Of a stretch of DNA of 64,000 nt, positions 26,370 to 35,168 are shown in pieces (within the stretch, counting starts at the first letter, position 1; each line of letters opens with the position of its first letter). The notes under the pieces are model-generated. The model was not told where the DNA came from. It saw only the letters and a program-made list of their open reading frames with translations, and did no database searches. The position numbers and the translations under genes were made by a program. This stretch comes from Micromonospora parva. GTDB taxonomy: Bacteria; Actinomycetota; Actinomycetes; Mycobacteriales; Micromonosporaceae. The DNA is taken from positions 36,537 through 100,536 of the forward strand of contig NZ_JNZS01000031.1 in the NCBI RefSeq assembly GCF_000718515.1. Direction: 5' to 3'.

Positions 26370-27016
26370 TGCCGCCGGCCCGGGTGCTCTCCGTCGACGA
26401 GCTGGTGGCGCGGGCGAAGGCGCTCGCCGAGGCGGGCCCGCGACAACTGCTCGGCATCGCCGGCGCGCCGGGGGCCGGGAAATCCACCCTGGCGGAACGG
26501 ATCGTCGCCGAGGTCGGGTCGGCCGCCTGTCTGGTGCCGATGGACGGCTTCCACCTGGCGCAGGCGCAGCTGGTCCGCCTGGGCCGCGCCGACCGCAAGG
26601 GCGCGGCGGACACCTTCGACGTCAACGGGTACGTCTCGCTGCTGCGCCGGTTGCACCGGTTGGAGCCGACGTCGGTCTACGCCCCGGAGTTCCGCCGGGA
26701 GTTGGAGGAGCCGGTGGCCGGCGCCATCGAGGTGCTGCCCTCGGTCCGGCTGGTGGTGACCGAGGGCAACTACCTGTTGCTGCGGGATTTCCCCTGGCAG
26801 GAGATCCGACCGCTGCTGCACGAGGCGTGGTTTCTCGACCTGGAGGCCGAGGTGCGGCACCGCCGGCTGACCGCCCGGCACGAGGCGTTCGGTAGGTCCC
26901 CGGAGCAGGCGCGGGCGTGGGCGCTGGGCAGCGACGAGGCGAACGCGGCCCTGATCACCCCCACCGCCGACCGGGCTGACCTGGTGGTCCGTCTGTCGGA
27001 GCCCCCGCCGGCCTGA
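26369..27016 (+). CDS. P-loop nucleoside/nucleotide kinase family protein
   Basis: 215 residues from the ATG that overlaps the SIMPL stop. Walker A is GAPGAGKSTLAERI (about residues 32-45), followed by LVPMDGFHLAQAQL (substrate Asp), DTFDVNGYVSLLRRL and VVTEGNYLLL, then the lid region RHRRLTARHEAFGRS. This is the uridine-kinase/pantothenate-kinase-like group often annotated as fructose-transport-associated kinase. The phosphate acceptor cannot be deduced. Confidence 0.87.
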   Translation: MPPARVLSVDELVARAKALAEAGPRQLLGIAGAPGAGKSTLAERIVAEVGSAACLVPMDGFHLAQAQLVRLGRADRKGAADTFDVNGYVSLLRRLHRLEPTSVYAPEFRRELEEPVAGAIEVLPSVRLVVTEGNYLLLRDFPWQEIRPLLHEAWFLDLEAEVRHRRLTARHEAFGRSPEQARAWALGSDEANAALITPTADRADLVVRLSEPPPA

Positions 27017-27037
27017 CCACGGGCCAGCCGGGACGCG

Positions 27038-27676
27038 CTACTGCTCGACGCCGCGTCCCGGGCGGCTCATGTCCCCGGTGCCGGGCGTCCCGGCGGCGAG
27101 GCCGTACCGCAGGAGCACCGCGCCCCTGCCGGAGGTGGCTGGCGGTTCGAGCAGGGTCAGGTTCGCGGGCACCGCGCCGCCGTCGAACACCTTCTTGCCG
27201 ACGCCCAGCACGATGGGGAAGATCCACAGGTTGAGCTGGTCGAAGAGGCGCTCGTGCAGCAGCGTCTGCACCAGGTTCAGGCTGCCGATCACGTGGACCT
27301 TCTCGTGCTTGTCCCGCACCGCCCGGACGGCGGTCGCCAGGTCGGGTCCGAGGTGTGTCGAGCCCTCCCAGCCCAGATCCGGGTTGCCGCGTGAGGCGAC
27401 GTACTTCGGGATGCTGTTGAACAGGGTGGCGATTCCGCCGTCGACGCCGTCGGCCTGGTGCGGCCAGTACGCGGCGAAGATGTCGTAGGTCCGGCGGCCC
27501 AGGAGCAGCGCGTCCATGCCCCGCATGCCGTCCATGACCTGGCGGCCGCCCGTCTCGTCGAACAGGGGCGCCTGCCACCCTCCGTACGGGAAGCCTTCGG
27601 GGTCCTCCTCGGGACCACCCGGGGCCTGGGCGACCAGGTCGAGTGTCGCGAACAGGTCAATGTGGATCGTGCCCAT
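27038..27676 (-). CDS. RibD C-terminal/dihydrofolate reductase-like protein
   Basis: 212 residues (MGTIHIDLFATLDLVAQAPGGPEEDPEGFPYGGW), RBS GGAGG. It belongs to the stand-alone RibD_C family with a DHFR fold: LLLGRRTYDIFAAYWP, the KYVASRG-type NADPH segment, HVIGSLNLVQTLLHERLFDQLNLWIFPIVLGVGKKVF. These proteins reduce unidentified substrates; true folate or riboflavin roles are unlikely without partner genes. It is downstream of the O-acetyltransferase gene on the same strand with a 45-base gap. Confidence 0.88.
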   Translation of the reverse strand: MGTIHIDLFATLDLVAQAPGGPEEDPEGFPYGGWQAPLFDETGGRQVMDGMRGMDALLLGRRTYDIFAAYWPHQADGVDGGIATLFNSIPKYVASRGNPDLGWEGSTHLGPDLATAVRAVRDKHEKVHVIGSLNLVQTLLHERLFDQLNLWIFPIVLGVGKKVFDGGAVPANLTLLEPPATSGRGAVLLRYGLAAGTPGTGDMSRPGRGVEQ

Positions 27677-27721
27677 GCTGTCCTCCGTGTTCCCGCTCGA
27701 GTTAGCCCTCGATGGCGCACC

Positions 27722-28327
27722 CTAGTCGAGTTGACGGACGGGTCGGGCGGGGTTGCCGACCGCCACGACGTTGGCGGGCAGGTCCCGGGTGACCACGGCG
27801 CCCGCCCCGACGACGGTGTTCACGCCGATCGTCACGCCGGCCAACACGATCGCGCCACCGCCGAGCCACACGTTGTCGCCGATGGTGATCGGTCGGGCCG
27901 CCTCCCACTTGTCCCGTCGCGGGCCGGGTTCGACCGGGTGTGTCGGGGTGAGCAGCTGCACGTTCGGGCCGACCTGGACGTCCGCGCCGAGGGTGATCCG
28001 GCCGACGTCGAGGAAGACGGCGTTGTAGTTGACGAAGCTGCGCGGGCCGATTCGGATCTGCCAGCCGTAGTCGCAGTAGAACGGCGGGCGGATCCAGGTG
28101 TCCTCGCCCAGTTCGCCGAGGAGGTCCCGCAGCGCCGCGATCCGGGCCTGGGGGTCGTCGGCGGGACTGGTGTTGAAGCGTTCCATCAGCCGGGCGGCCC
28201 GGGCCAGGTCGGCGACGATGTCCGGATCGTCGGCCAGGTACGGCTCGCCGGCGAGCATCTTGTCCTTCATGGAGGTCACCGCCCGATCATGCCGGCCCGG
28301 TTCGTCGGCTCGTGGCGGGTCCGTCAT
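27722..28327 (-). CDS. Maltose/galactoside-type O-acetyltransferase
   Basis: About 201 residues if started at MTDPPRADEP; the family start fits the internal ATG at 28270 (MKDKMLAGEPYLADDPDI, 182 residues) at least as well. It has a left-handed beta-helix of hexapeptide repeats (ITLGADVQVGPNVQLLTPTHP, ITIGDNVWLGGGAIVLAGVTIG, VVGAGAVVTRDLP). The catalytic His is in LLTPTHP. It transfers acetyl from acetyl-CoA to sugar hydroxyls. It is divergent from the secreted subtilase; the shared intergenic region carries a CATAC-CCA-GTATG palindrome just upstream. Confidence 0.88.
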   Translation of the reverse strand: MTDPPRADEPGRHDRAVTSMKDKMLAGEPYLADDPDIVADLARAARLMERFNTSPADDPQARIAALRDLLGELGEDTWIRPPFYCDYGWQIRIGPRSFVNYNAVFLDVGRITLGADVQVGPNVQLLTPTHPVEPGPRRDKWEAARPITIGDNVWLGGGAIVLAGVTIGVNTVVGAGAVVTRDLPANVVAVGNPARPVRQLD

Positions 28328-28345
28328 TTTTTGTACTTCATTTTG

Positions 28346-28358
28346 CATACCCAGTATG
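28346..28358. promoter_or_regulatory. Operator-like palindrome CATACCCAGTATG, copy 1
   Basis: Five-base arms around CCA, between the divergent O-acetyltransferase and subtilase genes. The surrounding GCATACCCAGTATGTAA matches the site at 34179-34195 at 15 of 17 bases. Confidence 0.5.
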
Positions 28359-28417
28359 TAATTGTGGGATGTCAATGCGACTCCCATGTATCAAAGACGC
28401 TTGACCAGGAGGATCCG

Positions 28418-31400
28418 TTGCATCAGACAAGAAGATTGGCCGCCGTCGGCCTCGTGCTCACGCTGGCGCTCTCCGCGCCGGCTCCCGCCTCAGCCACGGC
28501 CGCCGCGCCCGCCTCACCCGGCGGCACCGGCCAGACCACGCCGGGTGGACCCACCGCCAACCGCTCGACCACCGTCACGCTGATCACCGGTGACCGGGTC
28601 ACCGTCACCGCCTCCGGCGCCGCGGTCCGGCCCGGCGCCGGCCGGGAGAGCGTGCAGTTCCTCGTCCGGCGCGAGCGCGGACGCCTCTCGGTGACGCCGA
28701 CGGACGCGCTGCCGTTGCTGCGTTCGGGCCGGGTGGACCGGCGACTCTTCGACGTCACCGGGCTGGTCGAGGCGGGTTACGACGACGCCCACCGGGACAC
28801 CCTGCCGCTCCTGGTGACGTACGGCGCGACGGGTGCCGCCCGGCGTGCCCCGGCCGCGCTGCCCGGCACCCGGCAGACCCGCGACCTGCCGGTGATTCGC
28901 GGCGCCGCGCTGGCCAGCGACAAATCCTCTTTGGGCGCGGTCTGGGAGACGGTGACCACCGGTCCCGCTGGGGCCCGGCTCGACGCGGCAGGGGGCGTCG
29001 AACGGATCTGGCTGGACGGCCGTCGACGGGTGACCCTCGACCACAGCGTGCCGCAGATCGGCGCGCCCGCCGCCTGGGCGGCCGGGTTCACCGGCGCGGG
29101 AGTGTCCGTCGCGGTGCTGGACACCGGCGTCGACGCGACGCACCCCGACCTGGCCGGCAAGGTGGCCGAGGCGCGCAACTTCACCGAGGCCACCGACGCT
29201 CGGGACACGGTCGGTCACGGCACCCACGTGGCCTCGACCATCGCGGGCAGCGGCGCGGCCTCCGGCGGCAAGTACCGGGGTGTGGCGCCGGACGCGACGC
29301 TGCTGGACGGCAAGGTCTGTGAGGACGCCGGCTGCAGTGACTCGGCGATCCTCGCCGGGATGCAGTGGGCCGCTGTCGAGAAGAAGGCCGCCGTGGTCAA
29401 CATGAGCCTCAGCGGCTGGGACACCCCCGAGGTGGACCCGCTGGAGGAGGCCGTGCAGACGCTGACCGCGCAGACCGGCACCCTCTTCGTCCTCGCCGCC
29501 GGCAACGACGGCTCGGACGGCTCGGTGGGCTCCCCGGCCAGCGCCGACGCCGGGCTCGCCGTGGGCGCGGTGGACCGGGACGACGAACTGGCCGACTTCT
29601 CCAGCCGGGGTCCCCGGGTCGGCGACGACGCGGTGAAGCCGGACATCACCGCGCCCGGCGTCGACATCGTCGCCGCCCGGTCCGCCAACGGCTTCATCGG
29701 CGATCCGGTCGACGACCGTTACGTCACCATCTCCGGCACCTCGATGGCCACCCCGCACGTGGCCGGGTCGGCCGCGCTGCTGGCCCAGCAGCACCCGGGA
29801 TGGCGGGCCGACCGGATCAAGGCCACCCTGATGGCCGCCGCCAAGCCGCACCCGGAGCAGACCGCCTACCAGCAGGGAGCCGGGCGGGTCGACGTCGCGC
29901 ACGCGATCACCCAGCAGGTCACCACCGACCCGGTGAGTGTCTCGTTCGGGCGTGCGCTCTGGCCGCACGGTGACGACGCGCCGATCACCCGCACGGTGAC
30001 CTGGCGCAACGACGGTCCGGCGGCGGTCACCCTGGAGTTGAGCGTCGAGGGCGCCGGCCCCGGCGGTCGCGCGCTGCCAGCCGGCCTGTTCCAGTTGGGT
30101 GCCAACCAACTCACCGTGCCGGCCGGCGGCACGGCCGCCACGACCGTCACCACCGACACCCGCCTCGGCGACGCCGACGGCTACTGGACCGGGCGGATCG
30201 TGGCCCGATCCGGGGCGGCGGTCGCGGTCACCCCGTTGGCAGTGAACCGGGAGGTGGAGAGCTACACGCTGACAGTGGAGCACCTGAACCGGGCCGGTGA
30301 GCGCACCGCTGACCACTGGACGTTGCTGCTCGGGATGGACACCTTCGGCGCCTGGGACGTCGTCAGCTCCGACGGGGTGGCCAGCGTTCGGGTGCCGAAG
30401 GGGCGCTACGGCCTCAGCGGTCTGGTCTTCGAGCCCGGTCCGGAGGATGAGCCGCGCGGGATGTCCCTGTTGGCGCAGCCCGAGGTGACAGTCGAGCGGG
30501 ACACCCGGATCGTGGTGGACGCCCGCCGCGCCAAGCCGGTGCGGACGACCATTCCGGACCGGACCGCCGTACCGCTCCTGATCGACGTCAGCGGCAACTT
30601 CACCGCCGACGACGGCAGCGCGTACACCGTCGGCCTCTGGGCCGAGACGTTCGCCGACCTGACCAGCGGTCAGCTCGGCAAGCCGAGCCCCGCCGACCGG
30701 TTCGTCGCCACCGTCAGCAGCCAGTGGACCACGCCGGACCCGACCAACAGCCCGTACCTGTACGCGCTGGCCGAGGCGATCCCCGGCCGGATGCCGACCG
30801 GGTTCGTCCGTGACTACACCCGACGGGACCTGGCAACCGTCGTGCACCGGTTCCGTGGCGGCTACCCGGGCATGCAGGCCGAGCGGATCGTGTACCCCGT
30901 ACTGGAGTACAACGTCGGCGGCTCCGCCCTGATCCTGCCCACCGCCGTGCCCGGCCAGCGGGTCGAGCACTACAACACCAAGGGGGTGACGTGGGAATCC
31001 GAGGTCTCCTTCGGGACGGTGGACGACGAAGGCTGGTTGAACCCGCAGACGGTGCTGTTCTCCGTCCCCACCGCGTACCGGGCTGGGCGGACGGTGCAGG
31101 AGATCTGGAACCAGGGCCCGTACGGACCGTCGTTCCCGAAGCCGCGCTGGCCGCACCAGAGCGTCACCCGCGACGGCGACACGATAGTGGTCGACGTGCC
31201 GATCCACAGCGACGCGGCCGGGCACCCGGGCGGCTCACTGAACGACAGCGAGCAGACCAAGCTCTGGCGCAACGGCAAGCTGGTCGGCGAGAGCGAGTAC
31301 GCCGGCTACGGCGAGTTCGCAGTGCCGCCGGGCAAGGCGGACTACCGGCTCGTCACGTCGGCGAAGCGCAGCTTCACCGACCTGAGCACCGAGGTGGAGT

Positions 31401-31774
31401 CCAGCTGGACCTTCCGGTCGCGGCACGTCGCCGGTGACACGCCGGCCCGACTGCCACTGTCGGTGGTGCGCTTCGCGCCGCCGCTGCGGGTCGACAACAG
31501 CGCTCCGGCCGGTCAGGGCTTCGTCATCCCGGTACGGGTGCAGCGGCAGCCCGGCGCGCCGAGCGCCCGGGTGGAGAAGCTCACCGTCGACGTCTCCTAT
31601 GACGGCGGGAAGACCTGGGGCAGGGCGAAGCTGGTCCGCACCTCGGCCGACGGCTGGTCGGCGCTGTTGCGGCATCCGGCCGGCACCGGCCACGTGTCGC
31701 TGCGGGCCACCGCCCGGGACACCGCCGGTAACACGGTGACCCAACGGATCATCCAGGCGTACCGGTTGCGCTGA
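28418..31774 (+). CDS. Secreted S8 (subtilisin-like) serine protease, TTG start
   Basis: 1118 residues from a TTG: AGGAGG lies 5 bases before it and no ATG or GTG is available in frame. A Sec signal peptide (MHQTRRLAAVGLVLTLALS, cleavage near ASA-TA) precedes a propeptide-like region. The catalytic triad is D235 (VLDTGVDATHP), H267 (GHGTHVAST) and S442 (SGTSMATPHVAG). After residue 500 come beta-rich, Fn3-like modules of the long actinobacterial subtilases (e.g. HPAGTGHVSLRATARDTAGN near the end). It probably acts extracellularly on proteins. The TTG start suggests modest translation. Confidence 0.93.
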   Translation: MHQTRRLAAVGLVLTLALSAPAPASATAAAPASPGGTGQTTPGGPTANRSTTVTLITGDRVTVTASGAAVRPGAGRESVQFLVRRERGRLSVTPTDALPLLRSGRVDRRLFDVTGLVEAGYDDAHRDTLPLLVTYGATGAARRAPAALPGTRQTRDLPVIRGAALASDKSSLGAVWETVTTGPAGARLDAAGGVERIWLDGRRRVTLDHSVPQIGAPAAWAAGFTGAGVSVAVLDTGVDATHPDLAGKVAEARNFTEATDARDTVGHGTHVASTIAGSGAASGGKYRGVAPDATLLDGKVCEDAGCSDSAILAGMQWAAVEKKAAVVNMSLSGWDTPEVDPLEEAVQTLTAQTGTLFVLAAGNDGSDGSVGSPASADAGLAVGAVDRDDELADFSSRGPRVGDDAVKPDITAPGVDIVAARSANGFIGDPVDDRYVTISGTSMATPHVAGSAALLAQQHPGWRADRIKATLMAAAKPHPEQTAYQQGAGRVDVAHAITQQVTTDPVSVSFGRALWPHGDDAPITRTVTWRNDGPAAVTLELSVEGAGPGGRALPAGLFQLGANQLTVPAGGTAATTVTTDTRLGDADGYWTGRIVARSGAAVAVTPLAVNREVESYTLTVEHLNRAGERTADHWTLLLGMDTFGAWDVVSSDGVASVRVPKGRYGLSGLVFEPGPEDEPRGMSLLAQPEVTVERDTRIVVDARRAKPVRTTIPDRTAVPLLIDVSGNFTADDGSAYTVGLWAETFADLTSGQLGKPSPADRFVATVSSQWTTPDPTNSPYLYALAEAIPGRMPTGFVRDYTRRDLATVVHRFRGGYPGMQAERIVYPVLEYNVGGSALILPTAVPGQRVEHYNTKGVTWESEVSFGTVDDEGWLNPQTVLFSVPTAYRAGRTVQEIWNQGPYGPSFPKPRWPHQSVTRDGDTIVVDVPIHSDAAGHPGGSLNDSEQTKLWRNGKLVGESEYAGYGEFAVPPGKADYRLVTSAKRSFTDLSTEVESSWTFRSRHVAGDTPARLPLSVVRFAPPLRVDNSAPAGQGFVIPVRVQRQPGAPSARVEKLTVDVSYDGGKTWGRAKLVRTSADGWSALLRHPAGTGHVSLRATARDTAGNTVTQRIIQAYRLR

Positions 31775-31786
31775 GGCGTACCCCGT

Positions 31787-31817
31787 CCGGGCCCGCGGCC
31801 GAACGCCGCGGACCCGG
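31787..31817. terminator. Hairpin between convergent subtilase and dapD
   Basis: Arms 31787-31799 and 31805-31817 pair over 13 bases with one mismatch around a 5-base loop. It can terminate both genes. Confidence 0.7.
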
Positions 31818-31825
31818 CGGGGCCG

Positions 31826-32785
31826 TCAGTCGTTGGCGTGCAGGGCGGCGTTCAGCTCGATGCCCCGGCCGGTGCGCGGCCGGGCCTCCAGCCCGCCGGT
31901 GACCGAGTTGCGCCAGAACAGCAGCCCGTCGACGCCGGACAGCTCCCGGGCCTTGACGACGCGGCCGTCGGGGAGCGTGATCTTCGACGCGGCGGTGATG
32001 TAGCAGCCGGCCTCGACCACACAGTCGTCGCCGAGCGAGATGCCGACGCCGGCGTTCGCGCCGACCAGGCTCCGCTCACCGATGCTGATCTTGTCGGTGC
32101 CGCCGCCGGAGAGGGTGCCCATGATGGAGGCCCCGCCGCCGATGTCGGAGCCGTCGCCGACCAGCACGCCCTGCACGATCCGCCCCTCGACCATCGAGGT
32201 GCCCACGGTGCCGGCGTTGAAGTTGACGAAGCCCTCGTGCATCACTGTGGTGCCGGCCGCCAGGTGCGCGCCCAGGCGGACGCGATCGGCGTCGGCGATC
32301 CGCACCCCGGACGGCACCACGTAGTCGGTCATCCGGGGGAACTTGTCCACCCCGTACACCGACAGGTGCCGGCCGGCCGCCCGCTCGATCACCCGCAGCT
32401 CGTCCACCCGCTCCGGTGGGCACGGCCCGGCGGACGTCCAGGCCACGTTGGCCAGCTTGCCGAAGATGCCGTCCAGGTTGACCTGGTTGGGTCGCACCAG
32501 GCGGTGCGAGAGCAGGTGCAACCGGAGGTACGCGTCGGAGGCGTCCTTGATCGGGTCGTCCAGCGAGCCGATCACGGTGACCACCTGCACGGTACGCAGA
32601 CCGGGCAGCGGCCGGTCACCGAGCGCGGCCGGCGGCAGGTCGAGCACGTCCGCCTTGTCCTCGCCGGCGACCAGCGGCAGCTCGCCCAGGCCCAGCTTGC
32701 CGGTCGGGTACCAGGTGTCGAGCACCTGCTCGTCTGCGGTGACCGTAGCCAGGCCGATGCCCCAGGCGGAATCTGCGGACGTCAC
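31826..32785 (-). CDS. dapD: 2,3,4,5-tetrahydropyridine-2,6-dicarboxylate N-succinyltransferase
   Basis: 319 residues from a GTG with GAGAGG upstream. Actinobacterial DapD type: [56 protein letters not shown], then a left-handed beta-helix ([65 protein letters not shown]). It transfers succinyl from succinyl-CoA to tetrahydrodipicolinate. Divergent from dapE across 78 bases, so the two are likely expressed together. Confidence 0.95.
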   Translation of the reverse strand: MTSADSAWGIGLATVTADEQVLDTWYPTGKLGLGELPLVAGEDKADVLDLPPAALGDRPLPGLRTVQVVTVIGSLDDPIKDASDAYLRLHLLSHRLVRPNQVNLDGIFGKLANVAWTSAGPCPPERVDELRVIERAAGRHLSVYGVDKFPRMTDYVVPSGVRIADADRVRLGAHLAAGTTVMHEGFVNFNAGTVGTSMVEGRIVQGVLVGDGSDIGGGASIMGTLSGGGTDKISIGERSLVGANAGVGISLGDDCVVEAGCYITAASKITLPDGRVVKARELSGVDGLLFWRNSVTGGLEARPRTGRGIELNAALHAND

Positions 32786-32850
32786 TGTTACACCTCTCGG
32801 TCACGGCCGGGCTGACCTCGGCTCGCTCCTCGCACTGACAGACCTGAAGG

Positions 32851-32856
32851 TACCGT
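32851..32856 (+). promoter_or_regulatory. Leaderless -10 box of dapE
   Basis: TACCGT ends 7 bases before the ATG at 32864. Confidence 0.55.
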
Positions 32857-32863
32857 GCGAACC

Positions 32864-33937
32864 ATGGAGAACCCGCTGACCCCCGAGGTCCTCGCCGATC
32901 CGGTGCAGCTGACCCGCGCTCTGGTCGACATAGAGTCCGTGTCCCTCAACGAGAAGGCGATCGCCGACTGTGTCGAGGAGGTGCTGCGGGGCGTACCGCA
33001 CCTGACCACCCACCGGCACGGCAACACGGTGATGGCGCGCACCGACCTCGGTCGGCCGCAGCGTGTCGTGCTGGCCGGGCACCTCGACACGGTGCCGTTG
33101 AACAACAACTTCCCGTCGACCATGCGCGGCGACCTGATGTACGGCTGCGGCACCTCCGACATGAAGTCCGGCACCGCGTACGCACTGCACCTGGCGGTCA
33201 CCCTGCCCGAGCCGCGCTACGACGTGACGTACTTCTTCTACGAGGCCGAGGAGATCGAGTCCCGGTACAACGGTCTCAACCTCGTCGCCCAGGCGTTCCC
33301 GGAGTGGCTGCAGGCGGACTTCGCGGTGCTGCTGGAGCCGACCTACGGCATCGTCGAGGCGGGCTGCCAGGGCACCATGCGTTCGGTGGTCACCACGACC
33401 GGGGTACGCGCCCACTCGGCGCGCTCCTGGCACGGGGTGAACGCCATCCACGCCGCCGGTGAGGTGCTGCGGCGTCTCCAGACGTACGAGGCCCGCCGGG
33501 TCACCATCGACGGTTGCGACTACCGCGAGGGCATGAACGCGGTACGGATCAACGGCGGGGTCGCCGGCAACGTGGTTCCCGACCACTGCGAGGTCGAGGT
33601 CAACTACCGGTTCGCGCCGGACCGTACGCCGGCCGAGGCGGAGGCGCACCTGCGGGAGGTCTTCGACGGCTTCGAGGTGACGGTCACCGACATGGCTGCC
33701 GGTGCCGCGCCCGGGCTCGAAGCGGCCCCCGCGAAGGAGTTCCTGGCGGCGGTCGGCGCCGCGCCGATCGGCAAGCTGGGCTGGACGGACGTGGCCCGGT
33801 TCGCGGCGATGGGCATCCCCGCGCTCAACTTCGGCCCCGGCGACCCGAACCTGGCCCACCACCCCGACGAGCACGTCGAGATCAGCAAGATCCGCGACGG
33901 CGCGGCAACCCTGCACCGCTGGCTAGCCCCAGCCTGA
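32864..33937 (+). CDS. dapE: Succinyl-diaminopimelate desuccinylase
   Basis: 357 residues (MENPLTPEVLADPVQLTRALVDIESVSLNE), M20 di-zinc peptidase fold. Metal ligands are visible in LAGHLDTVP (His and Asp), YGCGTSDMKSG (bridging Asp), FYEAEEIES (catalytic Glu pair) and the C-terminal HHPDEHVEISKI (His). It hydrolyses N-succinyl-LL-DAP to LL-DAP. The start is set by a leaderless -10. With dapC and dapD in the same window, the succinylase branch is represented here. Confidence 0.94.
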   Translation: MENPLTPEVLADPVQLTRALVDIESVSLNEKAIADCVEEVLRGVPHLTTHRHGNTVMARTDLGRPQRVVLAGHLDTVPLNNNFPSTMRGDLMYGCGTSDMKSGTAYALHLAVTLPEPRYDVTYFFYEAEEIESRYNGLNLVAQAFPEWLQADFAVLLEPTYGIVEAGCQGTMRSVVTTTGVRAHSARSWHGVNAIHAAGEVLRRLQTYEARRVTIDGCDYREGMNAVRINGGVAGNVVPDHCEVEVNYRFAPDRTPAEAEAHLREVFDGFEVTVTDMAAGAAPGLEAAPAKEFLAAVGAAPIGKLGWTDVARFAAMGIPALNFGPGDPNLAHHPDEHVEISKIRDGAATLHRWLAPA

Positions 33938-33963
33938 CCGGTCGCGGCCCGGCTTCCGTCGGT

Positions 33964-34018
33964 GATCAAGAGGTTTGCGTCAGCCTGGCCCGTTGTCGGC
34001 GACGCAAACCTCTTGATC
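33964..34018. repeat. 18-base perfect inverted repeat starting GATCAAGAGG
   Basis: GATCAAGAGGTTTGCGTC (33964-33981) and its exact complement (34001-34018) with a 19-base loop, 27 bases after the dapE stop. It is a strong hairpin and probable terminator. Similar GATC-bounded inverted repeats occur at 35636 and 45411. Confidence 0.75.
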
Positions 34019-34147
34019 GGCTCCGGACGGGGTGGGGGAGGTGGGGATCGGGTTCTGCTGGCGGGTGCGGCGGCGTTCGGCCACCACGTCTCGGATCCGT
34101 CGCTGCATCTGGCGACGGATCCGGATCATCTCGCTGTTGCTGATCAC
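33980..34147 (-). CDS. Possible small basic protein, unknown
   Basis: 55 codons from a GTG with GGGAGGAG about 8 bases upstream (ISNSEMIRIRRQMQRRIRDVVAERRRTRQQ, then a proline-rich tail). The first 30 residues form an arginine-rich amphipathic helix. The last 14 residues are encoded by the inverted repeat, so the 3' end may be fortuitous. A CATACCCGGTATG palindrome lies 33 bases upstream. No family was recognised. Confidence 0.45.
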   Translation of the reverse strand: MISNSEMIRIRRQMQRRIRDVVAERRRTRQQNPIPTSPTPSGADQEVCVADNGPG

Positions 34148-34179
34148 GCTGTCTCCTCCCCCGAAGGCGCGCGCCGGGG

Positions 34180-34192
34180 CATACCCGGTATG
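34180..34192. promoter_or_regulatory. Operator-like palindrome CATACCCGGTATG, copy 2
   Basis: Six-base arms around a central C, upstream of the small basic ORF. It matches the motif at 28346 in sequence, flanks and orientation. Confidence 0.5.
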
Positions 34193-34289
34193 TGAATAGT
34201 AAGACGTACGGGAGCGTCGAATAGTTGCCCTTGATCGCGAACAATTTCTCGGCGTCCCCGCCCCGCGCACCCGGCCGGTGCTGCTCCAC

Positions 34290-34295
34290 TACGGT
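34290..34295 (+). promoter_or_regulatory. Leaderless -10 box of the first LOG gene
   Basis: TACGGT ends 6 bases before the ATG at 34302. Confidence 0.55.
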
Positions 34296-34301
34296 TGCTC
34301 C

Positions 34302-35168
34302 ATGAGCCAGAGCAACGGGCGGGAGGCCGGTCGCGGTCCGGGCCAGGAGCGGCATCGCGGTGCGGTCACCCTGCGCAGGGGGGCGATCCCGAGCAGCACC
34401 GCCGACCAGCGTCTGCTGGATTCGCGGGGGCGCGGCGACTGGAAGACCAAGGACGCCTGGCGCGCGCTGCGCATCCTCGCCGAGTTCGTCGAGGGCTTCG
34501 ACACCCTCGCCGACGTGCCGTCGGCGGTCAGCGTCTTCGGCTCCGCGCGCAGCGCGCCGGACAGCGCCGAGTGCCAGTTGGCCGAGGAGTTGGGTGGCGC
34601 GCTGGCCCGAGCCGGCTACGCGGTGATCACCGGAGGTGGGCCCGGAGTGATGGAGGCCGCCAACCGCGGCGCCAGCGAGGCCGGCGGGCTCTCCGTGGGC
34701 CTCGGCATCGAGCTTCCGTTCGAGCAGGGCATCAACGAGTGGGTCGACCTGGCCATCGACTTCCGCTACTTCTTCGCCCGCAAGACGATGTTCGTCAAGT
34801 ACGCCCAGGCGTTCGTCGTGCTGCCCGGCGGGTTCGGCACCATGGACGAGCTGTTCGAGGCGCTCACCCTGGTGCAGACCGGCAAGGTCACCCGGTTCCC
34901 GGTGGTGCTGATGGGCGTCGCCTACTGGCAGGGCCTGCTGGACTGGCTGCGCGACACGATGGCCGCCACCGGCAAGATCGGGCCGGTCGACCTGGACCTG
35001 ATCTGTCTCACCGACGAGGTCAACGAGGCGGTCCGGTACATCGTCGAGGCGGAGGCCGTGCTCTCCGCCGAGCAGGAGGCGGTCCGCGAGGAGGCCGTCG
35101 CCCGGACCGGGGCGGACCAGCAGGCCGCCGCCGTCCAGGCCACCGAGCAGCCCCGGGATCACGACTGA
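34302..35168 (+). CDS. LOG-family (TIGR00730) Rossmann-fold protein
   Basis: 288 residues from MSQSNGREAGRGPGQERHRG with a leaderless -10. The LOG/lysine-decarboxylase-like fold is shown by SVFGSARS, TGGGPGVMEAANRGA and the catalytic PGGFGTMDELFEALTL. Active family members are cytokinin nucleoside 5'-monophosphate phosphoribohydrolases. Here the N-terminal 40 residues and C-terminal Ala/Glu-rich tail are extra. The stop shares a base with the start of a second, shortened LOG gene. Confidence 0.9.
   Translation: MSQSNGREAGRGPGQERHRGAVTLRRGAIPSSTADQRLLDSRGRGDWKTKDAWRALRILAEFVEGFDTLADVPSAVSVFGSARSAPDSAECQLAEELGGALARAGYAVITGGGPGVMEAANRGASEAGGLSVGLGIELPFEQGINEWVDLAIDFRYFFARKTMFVKYAQAFVVLPGGFGTMDELFEALTLVQTGKVTRFPVVLMGVAYWQGLLDWLRDTMAATGKIGPVDLDLICLTDEVNEAVRYIVEAEAVLSAEQEAVREEAVARTGADQQAAAVQATEQPRDHD

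Noticed and set aside
28514..31225. A 903-codon minus-strand open frame over the subtilase
   Set aside because: Shadow of the protease reading frame; no domain, no ribosome-binding site.
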